Source of the DNA: Pseudomonas crudilactis
Lineage (GTDB): Bacteria; Pseudomonadota; Gammaproteobacteria; Pseudomonadales; Pseudomonadaceae
Length of the DNA stretch: 64,000 bases
Assembly: GCF_013433315.1 (NCBI RefSeq)
Contig: NZ_WXVV01000014.1
Span: 115,462 to 179,461 of the forward strand
Reading direction: 5' to 3'
In this document: positions 7,202-16,160 of the stretch, in pieces
Numbering within the stretch: the stretch's first letter is position 1
How the letters are laid out: each line of letters starts with the position of its first letter
Program-made: the position numbers and the translations under genes
Notes under the pieces: model-generated
The model's database searches: none
Told to the model about the DNA's origin: nothing
What the model saw: only the letters and a program-made list of their open reading frames with translations

Positions 7202-9625
7202 CACCAACGTGTCGACGGCAAACGGTTTGGTCAGCACCTGCATGCCCGGGCCGAGTTGACCGTTACCGATCACCGAGTTTTCCGCGTATCCGGTAATGAA
7301 CAAGGTCTTCAGCTTCGGCCTGATTTGCCTGCCCGCATCGGCCATCTGCCGGCCGTTCATGCCGCCCGGCAAGCCGACATCGGTGATGAGCAGATCAATG
7401 TGCGCGCTGGAACGCAACACTTCCAATCCTTCAACGCTGTCGCCCGCTTCGAGCAAGTCGTAGCCGAGGTCGCTCAGCACGTCCTTGAGCAGCATGCGGA
7501 CGGTGGGTTCGTCGTCGACAATCAGGATGGTCTCACCGGCCTTGGCATGAGGCGTCGCTGAGCTTTGCGTGTCATCCTGATTGCGCTGCGTTTCGCCGAG
7601 GTAGCGCGGCAGGTAAATGCACATGACGGTGCCTTGCCCCACGGTCGATTGCACCCGCACCTGCCCGCCGGATTGCTTGGTGAAACCGTAGATCATCGAC
7701 AGCCCCAGGCCCGTGCCCTGGCCCAGCGGTTTGGTGGTGAAAAACGGGTCGAAGGCCTTGGCGATCACTTCCGCACTCATACCGGTACCGGTGTCGGCGA
7801 CCGACAAGCACAGGTATTGCCCTTCGGGCATTTCCCGTACGCGCGCTGATTCAGCATCCAGGGTTCGATTGGCGGTTTCGACGGTGATGCTGCCGCCATC
7901 GGGCATCGCATCGCGGGCGTTGATGCACAGGTTGAGCAGGGCGTTTTCCAGTTGGCTGGCATCGACCAGCGCCGGCCACAGATCGGCGGCAACGACCGTC
8001 TTCAGGCGAATGCTCGGGCCGACGGTGCGCTGGATCAGTTCGCTCATGCCGGCAATTAGCGCGTTGACTTCAGTCGGTCGTGGATCGAGGGTCTGCCGGC
8101 GGGAGAAGGCCAGCAGGCGATGGGTCAGGGCGGTGGCGCGTTTGGCGGCGTCCTGGGCGATCAGCATGTATTTGTCGATGTCGTTCAGACGACCCTGGGC
8201 GATGCGTTTGTCCATCAGCTCAAGGGATGCGCAGATACCCGCCAACAGGTTGTTGAAGTCATGGGCCAGACCGCCGGTGAGTTGCCCGACCGCTTCCATT
8301 TTCTGCGATTGGCGCAATTTTTCTTCGGCCTGCATCAGTTCTGCGGTTCGCGCCGAGACCCGCTGTTCCAGTGTGTCGTTGAGCGCCTTTAATGCGGCGG
8401 TGACCCGGTCGCGCTCGGCTTCGACATTGCGCCGGTCTTCGACATCGATGAGCACGCCGGGAAAGCGCAAAGGCGTGCCGTCTTCGGCGCACTCGACGCG
8501 GCCGTTCGCTTCAATCCAGGTGTATTGGCCATCCGCGCCGCGCACTCGGTATTGGTGGGAATAGGCACCTCCACGGGCAATGACTTCGTTGATCGCGGTG
8601 GTGAGTCCTTCCCTGTCGTCCGGGTGCACGGTCATCACCACTTGCTCCAGACTCAGACCGTCGAGACCCCAGGCCGGGTCGAGGTCGAACACCCGCGCGA
8701 AGGCCTCATCGACGCTGAAGCGATCGCTGGGCAAGTGCCAGTGCCAGGTGCCGATAATGGCGCCGGCGGCCAGAGCGAGCTGGACACGCTCGACGTTTTC
8801 CCGAGCGACCGCTTCGCTGATGCGTAAACGCTCTTGCGCGTCGCGGCGCTCGGTGACATCGCTGAAGAAGATCGCAATCTGCCGATCGGCCGGGTCGCCG
8901 ACACGCACGGCGCGCACATCGAACCAGCGTTCGAAGGTATTGGCGTAGTTCTCGAAGTTGGCCGGTTCGCCGGACTTGGCCACATGGCCGTAGGTCTCGA
9001 ACCAGAATTTCTCCAGGTTGGGCGCAAACTCGGTGACCCACTTGCCCCGCAGGTTGACCCCGGCCTGACGCTCGAACGCCGGGTTGGCCTCGACAAAGAA
9101 ATAGTCGATGGGTTGGTCGTCGGCGTCGAATTTGACTTTGACGATGGCGAAAGCTGCTTCGATGGTTTCCAGAATGGTGCTGAAGCGCTCTTCACTCTGG
9201 CGCAATGCCGTCTCGGCGCTGCGCGAACGGGTCAGGTCGAGCATCGCACCGATCATGCGTTCGGCTTTGCCATCGGCATTGCGGATCAGATGTCCGCGAT
9301 CCAGGACTTCGGCGTATGAACCATCGTGGCAGAGGAAGCGGTACTCAGCGCTCCAGGTCGTGCCAGAGCCGTCAATGGCCGAGCGAATCGAGGTTGTCAC
9401 GCGCGCGCGATCCTGCGTGTGAATCTGCGCAAATCGCCAGTCACAGGTCGGCTCGATGGCTGCTGACGCGTAGCCATACGCCTGTTGCAGCGAGTCGTTC
9501 CAGATGACCTGATTGGTTTTCAGATCCCAGTCCCAGACGGCGTCGCAGGTCGCCTTGACGGCCAGACGCAGGCGCGTGACCTCAGACTCAAGCTCCTCGC
9601 GAGTAAGCTGTTTCAGGATGTTCAC
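7163..9625 (-). CDS. Hybrid PAS sensor histidine kinase with receiver domain
   Basis: An 820-residue soluble hybrid kinase without membrane spans. Three PAS domains occupy about 20-135, 145-260 and 280-400, followed by a coiled coil and a HisKA domain with the phospho-accepting His455 in GGLAHDFNN. An HATPase domain follows, with an N-box (NLCINARDAMPDGG) and G-boxes (DTGTGM, GQGTGLGLS). The receiver domain starts near residue 698, with phospho-aspartate about 749 in LLITDVGLPGG. The PAS set suggests cytoplasmic sensing of redox, light or a small molecule, and the photolyase gene upstream makes light or oxidative stress a fair guess. No partner response regulator is adjacent. Start GTG at 9625. 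Confidence 0.93.
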   Translation of the reverse strand: MNILKQLTREELESEVTRLRLAVKATCDAVWDWDLKTNQVIWNDSLQQAYGYASAAIEPTCDWRFAQIHTQDRARVTTSIRSAIDGSGTTWSAEYRFLCHDGSYAEVLDRGHLIRNADGKAERMIGAMLDLTRSRSAETALRQSEERFSTILETIEAAFAIVKVKFDADDQPIDYFFVEANPAFERQAGVNLRGKWVTEFAPNLEKFWFETYGHVAKSGEPANFENYANTFERWFDVRAVRVGDPADRQIAIFFSDVTERRDAQERLRISEAVARENVERVQLALAAGAIIGTWHWHLPSDRFSVDEAFARVFDLDPAWGLDGLSLEQVVMTVHPDDREGLTTAINEVIARGGAYSHQYRVRGADGQYTWIEANGRVECAEDGTPLRFPGVLIDVEDRRNVEAERDRVTAALKALNDTLEQRVSARTAELMQAEEKLRQSQKMEAVGQLTGGLAHDFNNLLAGICASLELMDKRIAQGRLNDIDKYMLIAQDAAKRATALTHRLLAFSRRQTLDPRPTEVNALIAGMSELIQRTVGPSIRLKTVVAADLWPALVDASQLENALLNLCINARDAMPDGGSITVETANRTLDAESARVREMPEGQYLCLSVADTGTGMSAEVIAKAFDPFFTTKPLGQGTGLGLSMIYGFTKQSGGQVRVQSTVGQGTVMCIYLPRYLGETQRNQDDTQSSATPHAKAGETILIVDDEPTVRMLLKDVLSDLGYDLLEAGDSVEGLEVLRSSAHIDLLITDVGLPGGMNGRQMADAGRQIRPKLKTLFITGYAENSVIGNGQLGPGMQVLTKPFAVDTLVSRVSGLLSIDVE

Positions 9626-9753
9626 CCTTCATGCGTTGATGGTTGGCTTGCGTTCAATTGGCGTGTTTCAAACCATCGGCCTCACAAGCTTTGTCAGCCA
9701 TTGACCCAGGGCCCCATGTTTAAGTTGCACACGGGCCAAAGGCACACGCGTTT

Positions 9754-11292
9754 TCATAGCGATTCGCCGCGATCCAGTTTGTCGAGCAGACTCTGCCCGC
9801 GTTGCCACAAAGCCTGCTGTTTTTCCAACGGCATGCGATCAAGGTTTTTGTACATCATGCCCATGCGCTGATTGCTGCGCAGAAGGTCGCCGTGGCGCAT
9901 CAGGAAATGCCAGTACAAGGCATTGAACGGGCAGGCGTTGTCGGCCGTGGTTTCACGCACCGAGTACGCACAGTCGCGACAGTAGTCGGACATCCGGTTG
10001 ATGTACTGGCCGCTGGCGCAATAAGGCTTGGAACCGAGGTAGCCGCCGTCGGCGTGCATGACCATGCCGAGGGTGTTGGGCAGTTCGACCCAATCGAAAG
10101 CGTCCATGTAGATCGCCAGATACCACTCACATATCTGGCTCGGCGCGATGCCGGCGAGCAGGGCGAAATTGCCGGTCACCATCAGGCGCTGGATGTGATG
10201 GGCGTAGGCGTGTTTGAGGCTTTGGCCGATGGCCTGACGCATGCAGTTCATTTGCGTTGCGCCGGTCCAGTAAAACTCTGGCAGGCGCCGCGTATTACTG
10301 AAGGCATTGCCCTCGGCGTATTCCGGCATGTGCAGCCAATAAACGCCCCGCACATATTCGCGCCAGCCGATCAGTTGGCGAATGAAGCCTTCGGCGGCAT
10401 TCAGCGCGATGCTGCCGGACCAATAGGCCGACTCCACATCGGCGCAGAGTTGGCGCAGATCGAGCAAGCCAATGTTCAGTGCAGCGCTGATGCGGGCATG
10501 AAACAGAAACGGTTCGTTGCTGGCCATCGCGTCCTGATAATCGCCGAATCCGGCCAGGCCGTAATCGAGAAAGTACGCCCACAATGCCTGGGCATCGGCA
10601 TGCGTCACCGGATAGTTGAAATCATCGAGGCTGCCGTAGTGACTGGCGAAGCGTTCCTTGACCAGTGCGAGAACTTCGAGGGTGATTGCATCGTTGGTAA
10701 AACCCGCCGGGTAGGGCGCCTTGACGGTTTTGGGCAGGGCTTTGCGATTGTCGGCATCAAAGTTCCACGCGCCGCCGACCGGCGTGCCGTCACCGTTGAG
10801 CAACAGGCGACTTTTGCGGCGCATCTCGCGATAGAAGAACTCCATGCGCAGCTGCTTTTTGCCAGCGGCCCACGCACGGAATTCGTCGCGGCTGCACAGG
10901 AAACGGTTGTCGGCATGCCAATGGATCGGCAAGCCACATTCCTTGAGCGATTGCTCCAGACGCCAGTCGCCGCATTCGGTCATGTGCAATTCGTTGGCTT
11001 GTAGCAGCGCCTGCCAGCGCTTTAACTCGCCGGGCACCGAGCCGCTGTTGTGCGGATCGTCGAGGGTCACGTAATGCACTTGGAAACCCTGCTGCTCCAA
11101 CGCCTGAGCGAAATGACGCATGGCGCTGAAAATCAGCGCGATCTTCTGCGGGTGATGGGCAACATGGCTGGCTTCTTCCATGACCTCGACCAGCAGCACA
11201 CGGTCTTGTTCGCGATCCAGACCTGCCAATGAAGCCAGATCAAACGACAACTGGTCGCCCAGAACGAGGCACAGCCGATGGGTTTTGTTCAT
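9754..11292 (-). CDS. FeS-type (6-4) photolyase / cryptochrome-like protein
   Basis: A 512-residue flavoprotein of the deoxyribodipyrimidine photolyase-related (FeS-BCP, PhrB/CryB) family, which repairs (6-4) photoproducts using FAD, a lumazine-type antenna and a [4Fe-4S] cluster. The four cluster cysteines are visible: SQICEW, YCRDC (CxxC) and, thirteen residues later, ACPFN; this is the spacing seen in PhrB. The N-terminus LCLVLGDQLSFD is typical. It is transcribed toward the kinase gene, with 128 bases between them showing nothing notable. The start has only a weak ribosome site. Confidence 0.92.
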   Translation of the reverse strand: MNKTHRLCLVLGDQLSFDLASLAGLDREQDRVLLVEVMEEASHVAHHPQKIALIFSAMRHFAQALEQQGFQVHYVTLDDPHNSGSVPGELKRWQALLQANELHMTECGDWRLEQSLKECGLPIHWHADNRFLCSRDEFRAWAAGKKQLRMEFFYREMRRKSRLLLNGDGTPVGGAWNFDADNRKALPKTVKAPYPAGFTNDAITLEVLALVKERFASHYGSLDDFNYPVTHADAQALWAYFLDYGLAGFGDYQDAMASNEPFLFHARISAALNIGLLDLRQLCADVESAYWSGSIALNAAEGFIRQLIGWREYVRGVYWLHMPEYAEGNAFSNTRRLPEFYWTGATQMNCMRQAIGQSLKHAYAHHIQRLMVTGNFALLAGIAPSQICEWYLAIYMDAFDWVELPNTLGMVMHADGGYLGSKPYCASGQYINRMSDYCRDCAYSVRETTADNACPFNALYWHFLMRHGDLLRSNQRMGMMYKNLDRMPLEKQQALWQRGQSLLDKLDRGESL

Positions 11293-11415
11293 TTCACGGA
11301 TTCAGCGTAGTGAGCAGCAGGCTGCCGAGTGGACGTTTAAGTGTTTAGTCCAGATAGTTGTACAGATTGTAGTCTGTGTATAGGTTTTTGTGCGGTGAAT
11401 ATTCACATCCCCCCC

Positions 11416-11505
11416 TGTGGGAGCGAGCCTGCTCGCGAAGGCGTCGTCACATTCAACATTGTGAATGACTGACCCGCCGCTTTCGCGAGCAGGCTCGCTC
11501 CCACA
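11416..11505. repeat. REPIN: two REP sequences in perfect inversion
   Basis: The arms 11416-11439 and 11482-11505 are perfect 24-bp inverted copies of a REP sequence with core GAGCGAGCCTGCTCGC. The spacer holds a smaller hairpin, ATTCAACATTGTGAAT. This is the classical doublet of Pseudomonas REP elements mobilised by RAYT transposases; no RAYT gene is in the window. The remainder of 11293-11573 holds nothing else I can identify. Confidence 0.88.
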
Positions 11506-11573
11506 AGGGTTTGCACTCCGACTCGGATGAACGTTCCCGCTGTTGCGGGAGCGTTTACTGTGTCTTGAAAGGC

Positions 11574-12698
11574 TTAGCCGGGATAAACGGGGTAATCCAC
11601 ATAGCCCTCGGCGTTACCGCCATACACCGTCGCCGGATTCAACGCATTCAACGGCCAGTCATTGGCAATTCGCGCCGGCAGATCGGGGTTGGCCATGAAC
11701 GGGCGGCCGAAAGCGACGAAGTCTGCCAGCCCGGAATCGAGCAGTTGCGCGCCGGATTCGGCGGTGTAGCGCCCGGCATAAATGATCGCGCCGCTGAAGG
11801 TCTCGCGCACCGCCTGACGGAACGTTTGTGGCATCGCCGGGGCGTTGTCCCAATCGGCTTCGGCGATGGACAGATAAGCAATGCCGACGTCTTGCAGGAT
11901 TTTGATCGCTTCGATGTAAGTGGCGTGCGGATCTTCCTCGACCATACCCAGGTAGGTGCGCGCTTCATCGGTGGTGGTGAACAACGGGGCAAAACGCACG
12001 CCGACTTTTTCCTTGCCGATGCACTCGGCGACGCCAGCCACCACTTCCTTCAAAAAGCGCAGGCGATTGTGCAGCGAACCGCCGTACTGATCGTCGCGCA
12101 GGTTGCTGTGAGCCGAGATGAACTGGTTGACCAGATAACCGTTGGCGCAGTGCAATTCGATACCATCAAAACCCGCGTCCATGGCGTTGCGCGCCGCCTG
12201 AATGTACAGCTGAACCAACTCCTGAACTTCATCGGTGCTCAGTGCGCGCGGTGCCGACGGGGTGACCAGTTCTCCGGCGCCAGGCGCGGTTTCGATAAAC
12301 ACGCTGACCCGCTCGGTGGCCACGGCGGAGGCCGAAACCGGCGCTGCGCCGTCGGGTTGCAGCGCGGTGTGCGAGACACGGCCAACGTGCCACAACTGGG
12401 CGAAAATCACCCCGTCCACGGCATGTACGGCCTCGGTGACTTTGCGCCAGCCAGCGATTTGCTCAGGCGTATGAATCCCTGGCGTCCACGCATAGCCCTG
12501 ACCTCGGGGTTCGATCTGCGTGCCTTCGGTGACCAGCAAACCGGCGCCGGCGCGCTGTTGGTAATACTCGGCCATCAACTCATTGGCGATGTTGCCCGGT
12601 TGGGTGCTGCGCTGGCGGGTGAGGGGCGGCAGAACGATGCGGTTTTTCAGGGTGTGATGACCGAGTTTGGCCGGGGTGAAGAACGGGCTGCTATTCAT
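11574..12698 (-). CDS. Old Yellow Enzyme family alkene/ester reductase, copy A
   Basis: A 374-residue FMN-dependent NADPH oxidoreductase of the NemA/XenB type, reducing activated C=C bonds, nitrate esters and similar electrophiles. OYE signatures visible: NRIVLPPLTRQRS (FMN site), QLWHVGRVSH, and the His/Asn pair in ELHCANGYLVNQF that binds the substrate carbonyl. AAGG precedes the ATG by seven bases. Its promoter carries the same 15-bp operator as the tetR/pfpI intergenic region, so it should be controlled by the TetR protein at 13693. A paralogue is at 30346. Confidence 0.93.
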   Translation of the reverse strand: MNSSPFFTPAKLGHHTLKNRIVLPPLTRQRSTQPGNIANELMAEYYQQRAGAGLLVTEGTQIEPRGQGYAWTPGIHTPEQIAGWRKVTEAVHAVDGVIFAQLWHVGRVSHTALQPDGAAPVSASAVATERVSVFIETAPGAGELVTPSAPRALSTDEVQELVQLYIQAARNAMDAGFDGIELHCANGYLVNQFISAHSNLRDDQYGGSLHNRLRFLKEVVAGVAECIGKEKVGVRFAPLFTTTDEARTYLGMVEEDPHATYIEAIKILQDVGIAYLSIAEADWDNAPAMPQTFRQAVRETFSGAIIYAGRYTAESGAQLLDSGLADFVAFGRPFMANPDLPARIANDWPLNALNPATVYGGNAEGYVDYPVYPG

Positions 12699-12721
12699 GG
12701 ATTACCTTGTCTTGGGTTTAT

Positions 12722-12736
12722 TAGACCAGTCGACTA
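12722..12736. promoter_or_regulatory. TetR-type operator 1 (OYE copy A promoter)
   Basis: TAGACCAGTCGACTA, an imperfect palindrome 24-38 bases upstream of the OYE start. It matches the sites at 13583 and 13657 at 13 or more of 15 positions. It resembles the TAGACC-type NemR operator of enterobacteria, where NemR controls nemA. Confidence 0.75.
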
Positions 12737-12802
12737 TTTATCAGGTGAAAAAATAACGCCGGGTAACACACACCCGGCGTTAGGAAGGTTGGAAGCGAGG
12801 TT

Positions 12803-13480
12803 TTAGCCCAGCATCTCCAGCAGTTTTTTCGCGACAGCGGCAGAGCTGGCAGGGTTCTGGCCGGTGACCAGCTGCCCGTCGGCGACCACATGAACCTGCC
12901 AGTCAGCCACTTTCGAATAATGGCCGCCGAGACGCTGGAACTCGTCCTCAATCAGGAACGGCACCACGTCCGTCAGGCCAACGGCCTCTTCTTCGGCATT
13001 GGTGAAACCGGTGACCTGGCGATGCTGGACCAGCGGTTTGCCGTCAGCGGTGAGGGCGTGACGCAATACACCCGGCGCATGGCAGACAAAACCGTGGGGC
13101 TTGTTGGCGCGGTCAAACGCTTCGATCAACGCGATCGATTGCTTGTCTTCGGCCAGGTCCCACAGTGGGCCGTGGCCGCCCGGGTAAAACACGGCATCGA
13201 AATCATCGGCGCTGACGTCGGCCAAGCGCCCGGTATTGGCCAGTGCCTGTTGCGCGGCGGAGTCTTTGCGGAAGCGATCAGTCTCGGCGGTCTGGGCATC
13301 GGGCTCATCGCTTTTCGGGTCCAGCGGCGGCTGGCCACCAGCCGGCGAAACCAGCGTGACGTCGGCGCCGGCGTCCTTGAAGGCGTAGTAGGGCGCGGCG
13401 AACTCTTCCAGCCAGAAGCCGGTTTTCTTGCCGGTGTCGCCGAGTTGATCGTGGGAAGTCAAAACCATCAGGATTTTCAT
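12803..13480 (-). CDS. DJ-1/PfpI-family type 1 glutamine amidotransferase-like protein
   Basis: A 225-residue class I GATase-like protein of the HchA/DJ-1 group. The nucleophile elbow FVCHAPGVL carries the reactive cysteine and an upstream glutamate is available (DEPDAQ region); YPGGHGPLWDL is the conserved oxyanion region. Relatives act as glyoxalase III, chaperone or stress proteins. It is read in the same direction as the OYE gene, 104 bases upstream of it, with its own operator copies, which fits a joint response to reactive aldehydes and quinones. AAGGTG precedes the start by six bases. Confidence 0.87.
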   Translation of the reverse strand: MKILMVLTSHDQLGDTGKKTGFWLEEFAAPYYAFKDAGADVTLVSPAGGQPPLDPKSDEPDAQTAETDRFRKDSAAQQALANTGRLADVSADDFDAVFYPGGHGPLWDLAEDKQSIALIEAFDRANKPHGFVCHAPGVLRHALTADGKPLVQHRQVTGFTNAEEEAVGLTDVVPFLIEDEFQRLGGHYSKVADWQVHVVADGQLVTGQNPASSAAVAKKLLEMLG

Positions 13481-13582
13481 AGAGCACCTTGAGTCGATCA
13501 GGTGTCTTCGATTGAGCGAAGGATTCGCACATCGGCTACACCGGTCAGAAAACGTTTGTCGGGGCGCAGCATAGATTCCAAT

Positions 13583-13597
13583 TAGACCAGTCGTCTA
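13583..13597. promoter_or_regulatory. TetR-type operator 2
   Basis: TAGACCAGTCGTCTA, with outer arms TAGAC/GTCTA as a palindrome. It lies in the divergent promoter between pfpI-like (start 13480) and tetR (start 13693). Confidence 0.78.
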
Positions 13598-13656
13598 GTA
13601 ATTTTTTATCCTGCGGTTTTTCATCGACAGGTATGGCAAACTTCCGTTCCTCCAAA

Positions 13657-13671
13657 TATACGACTGGTCTA
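13657..13671. promoter_or_regulatory. TetR-type operator 3
   Basis: Present on the + strand as TATACGACTGGTCTA, the inverse of the other two sites. It lies 22 bases before the regulator's start, so it is well placed for autorepression. Confidence 0.75.
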
Positions 13672-13692
13672 TTGCCTGGTAATGTGCGCCCG

Positions 13693-14277
13693 ATGAAACC
13701 GACCTACGACGACACCCGCCAACATTTGCTCGACACCGGCCACCGGATGATGGCCGAGAAGGGCTTCACCAGTGTCGGCCTCAACGAGATCCTGCAAACC
13801 GCCGGTGTGCCCAAGGGTTCGTTCTATCACTACTTCAAATCCAAAGAGTTGTACGGTCAGGCGTTGCTGGCGGATTACTTCGTCGGCTACCTCGCCGACA
13901 TGGAGCGGCGCCTGACGCTGCCAGGGCTGAGCGCCTATGAGCGGCTGATGGATTACTGGCAGGGCTGGCAGAACCGCTGCACCCTCGAAGGGCATGGCGA
14001 TGAGTGTCTGGTGGTCAAGCTCAGCGCCGAAGTCGCCGACTTGTCGGAGTCAATGCGCCTCACCCTGCGTGATGGTGCCGAGCAAGTGGTGGCGCGCATC
14101 AGCCTGTGCATCGAGCAGGGCCAGGCCGAGAACAGCCTGCCCAAGGGCGATGCCCGGCATCTGGCGGAAACCCTGTATCAGCTGTGGTTGGGCGCGAGTT
14201 TGCTGAACAAATTACAGCGTACCGGGCAGTCGCTGCAGACCTCGATGGCGATGACCCGACAACTGCTGGCGGTGTGA
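13693..14277 (+). CDS. TetR/AcrR-family repressor (NemR-like)
   Basis: A 194-residue regulator with an N-terminal TetR helix-turn-helix (TSVGLNEILQTAGVPKGSFYHYFKSKE, about residues 20-47) and a helical ligand domain containing two cysteines (NRCTLEGHGDECLV), a pattern compatible with redox or electrophile sensing as in NemR. I start at the ATG of MKPTYDD; the frame extends upstream to 13633, but that part runs through operator 3. It is divergent from pfpI-like and is expected to repress itself, pfpI-like and the OYE gene through the three shared sites. Confidence 0.9.
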   Translation: MKPTYDDTRQHLLDTGHRMMAEKGFTSVGLNEILQTAGVPKGSFYHYFKSKELYGQALLADYFVGYLADMERRLTLPGLSAYERLMDYWQGWQNRCTLEGHGDECLVVKLSAEVADLSESMRLTLRDGAEQVVARISLCIEQGQAENSLPKGDARHLAETLYQLWLGASLLNKLQRTGQSLQTSMAMTRQLLAV

Positions 14278-14310
14278 GCGGCGGGGCCGTTGTGGCCCAG
14301 GTTACATGGC

Positions 14311-15015
14311 TCAACACACCTCGCCCTGACTGTTGCAGGGCCGCACATCCTCGGCACGCCATTGTTTGATCAAGCGCCGGCGGTCAGGCGCGTAGTGTTC
14401 GACGAGCACCTGCACCGTCGCAAGGTCAGCCATATCGATCACGCGAAACCGGCTGTCGCCTTCGCACCACGCTGCGATGCAGCGCTGGCCCTCGATAAAA
14501 CCCAACATGATCGGCCAGATGATGTGTTCGGCGGCCTCCGCATGTTCGAGCGCTAGCGCGATGCGCAGCTTGTTCTGCTCGCGCAGCGCCCGACGAATCT
14601 CGCTGAGGTCGATGGTTGTGCCGGGCTTTTGCGGCTTGGCCACGTAAAAGGTTTCGTCTTCGAAGATCGGCCGCATCTGCGCGGGCAGCACGGCACTGAT
14701 TTTCGCCAGGGCATTGTTGACGGCGCCCGCGAGTTGGCTGTCGGTCTGCCGGCTGACCCATTGCGCGCCGATGACCAAGGCTTGTATTTCCTCGGCGCTG
14801 AACGATAGCGGCGGCAGGACAAAACCGGGCTTGAGCACATACCCAAGGCCCGGCTCGCCGTCGATCTCGGCCCCCATGCCTTGCAGCGTGACGATGTCGC
14901 GGCGAATCGTGCGCAACGACACGCCCAATTCAGCCGCCAAGGCTTTGCCGGACACCGTACGACGATGACGCCGCAGCGCTTGCATCAGCTCAAACAGACG
15001 ATGACTTCTGGCCAT
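14311..15015 (-). CDS. YafY-type WYL-domain transcriptional regulator
   Basis: A 234-residue regulator with an N-terminal DeoR-like winged helix (ELGVSLRTIRRDIVTLQ, residues 28-44) and a C-terminal WYL ligand-binding region (residues about 130-225). Its ATG overlaps the stop of the upstream oxidoreductase gene by one base (TAATG), so the two are translationally coupled and the regulator probably controls that operon. It is convergent with tetR, 33 bases apart. Confidence 0.9.
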   Translation of the reverse strand: MARSHRLFELMQALRRHRRTVSGKALAAELGVSLRTIRRDIVTLQGMGAEIDGEPGLGYVLKPGFVLPPLSFSAEEIQALVIGAQWVSRQTDSQLAGAVNNALAKISAVLPAQMRPIFEDETFYVAKPQKPGTTIDLSEIRRALREQNKLRIALALEHAEAAEHIIWPIMLGFIEGQRCIAAWCEGDSRFRVIDMADLATVQVLVEHYAPDRRRLIKQWRAEDVRPCNSQGEVC

Positions 15016-15962
15016 TAACGCTCCATGGCGACGACACCTTTGCCGCCGAGTTTGCGGCCCTGTTCGAGCTCGCGGATCAGTTGTATGGCGCCGTCCAGCG
15101 GCACCACTTCTCCTAGCCGAATTTTCAAGCGTGCCTCACTGGCGGCACTGGCCAGTGTTTCGAGGATTTCGTGTCGCGGTGTGCCAATGACCAGTTTCAG
15201 TCGCCGATCAATCAAGCCACGCAGGAATTTACCCGGCCCAGGATTGAGATCAAGCAAACAGCCGCCCGGACGCAGCAATCCGATACCGGTCGAGACCGTC
15301 ATCGTCGCGGCCGTGTCATACACCACATCGAAGCGCGCCGGCAGCCTCTTCAGGTCCGTTAACCGGTAGTCGTAGACGGTCGATACCCCCAGCGCCTGTG
15401 CCCGGGCAACGTCCGACGCGCTGCAACTGCCCGATACCGTGGCCCCCGACATCAGGGCGATCTGCACCGCCGCTTCGCCGACTGCCCCCGCGCAACCATT
15501 GATGAAAACCTGCTGACCGGCTTGCAGTCTGGCCTTGTCGATCAACCCGTTCCACGCGGTAATGCCCGGTGTGCCGAGGCACGCCGCATCGGCGAAGGAA
15601 AGAGTATCCGGTTTGCTCGCCAGAAAGTCCTCCCTGGTCACGACGGCTTCGCCCAATGCGCCACTTTCTTTGAAGCGGGATAGCCCGAAAACCGCGTCGC
15701 CGACCTGGAAGCGTCTGACACTCGCCCCAACCGCAAGAACCACGCCAGAGAAATCCATACCCATCGCGCGCGGAAATGTTCTGCCGGTGATCAGCTTCAT
15801 CCGGCCCTGACGCAACTTCCAGTCAATGGGGTTGATCGCTGCAAATCTGACCTGCACGAGCACTTCATCCTTGCCGGGTGCCGGCAGCGGGAATGCTTCA
15901 ACGCGCATCACGTCCGGGCCGCCGTAGCGCGAATACTGAATACGTTTATAGCCTGCTGACAT
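15015..15962 (-). CDS. Zinc-free MDR-type quinone oxidoreductase / NAD(P)-dependent alcohol dehydrogenase
   Basis: A 315-residue medium-chain dehydrogenase/reductase. It has an N-terminal GroES-like domain (AAINPIDWKLRQG, lacking the zinc ligands) and a Rossmann fold with INGCAGAVGEAAVQIA. It is predicted to be a cytosolic NADPH-dependent reductase of quinones or enones. I start at MSAGYKRIQYS (15962), preceded by GGAAGG; the longer frame to 15995 adds an atypical leader. It is coupled to the WYL regulator downstream. It resembles the oxidoreductase at 27602 in fold and probable role. Confidence 0.87.
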   Translation of the reverse strand: MSAGYKRIQYSRYGGPDVMRVEAFPLPAPGKDEVLVQVRFAAINPIDWKLRQGRMKLITGRTFPRAMGMDFSGVVLAVGASVRRFQVGDAVFGLSRFKESGALGEAVVTREDFLASKPDTLSFADAACLGTPGITAWNGLIDKARLQAGQQVFINGCAGAVGEAAVQIALMSGATVSGSCSASDVARAQALGVSTVYDYRLTDLKRLPARFDVVYDTAATMTVSTGIGLLRPGGCLLDLNPGPGKFLRGLIDRRLKLVIGTPRHEILETLASAASEARLKIRLGEVVPLDGAIQLIRELEQGRKLGGKGVVAMER

Positions 15963-16059
15963 GTTGGGTTCGCCTTCCGAGAGTGGACATGACACCGACT
16001 CTATAACGGGGCAGTGCCAGTTTTTGGCACCATTCGCTTTCTATCGGGGAGGCAGATTG

Positions 16060-16128
16060 ATGAACGGTGTTCATGACTTCATGACGCTGAGCGCAGATAG
16101 TCGCAAGATCCTCGTCGGTTTACCGTAG
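16060..16128 (+). CDS. Possible 22-residue leader peptide
   Basis: ATG preceded at seven bases by a strong GGGGAGG site opens a 22-codon frame (MNGVHDFMTLSADSRKILVG followed by LP) ending 32 bases before the next gene. It has no recognisable homology or signal peptide. The near-perfect ribosome site suggests real translation, perhaps as a leader controlling the lipoprotein gene; it could be chance. Confidence 0.35.
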   Translation: MNGVHDFMTLSADSRKILVGLP

Positions 16129-16160
16129 CGGCTGATTATCCCGTCAGCAGGAGCTTAACG

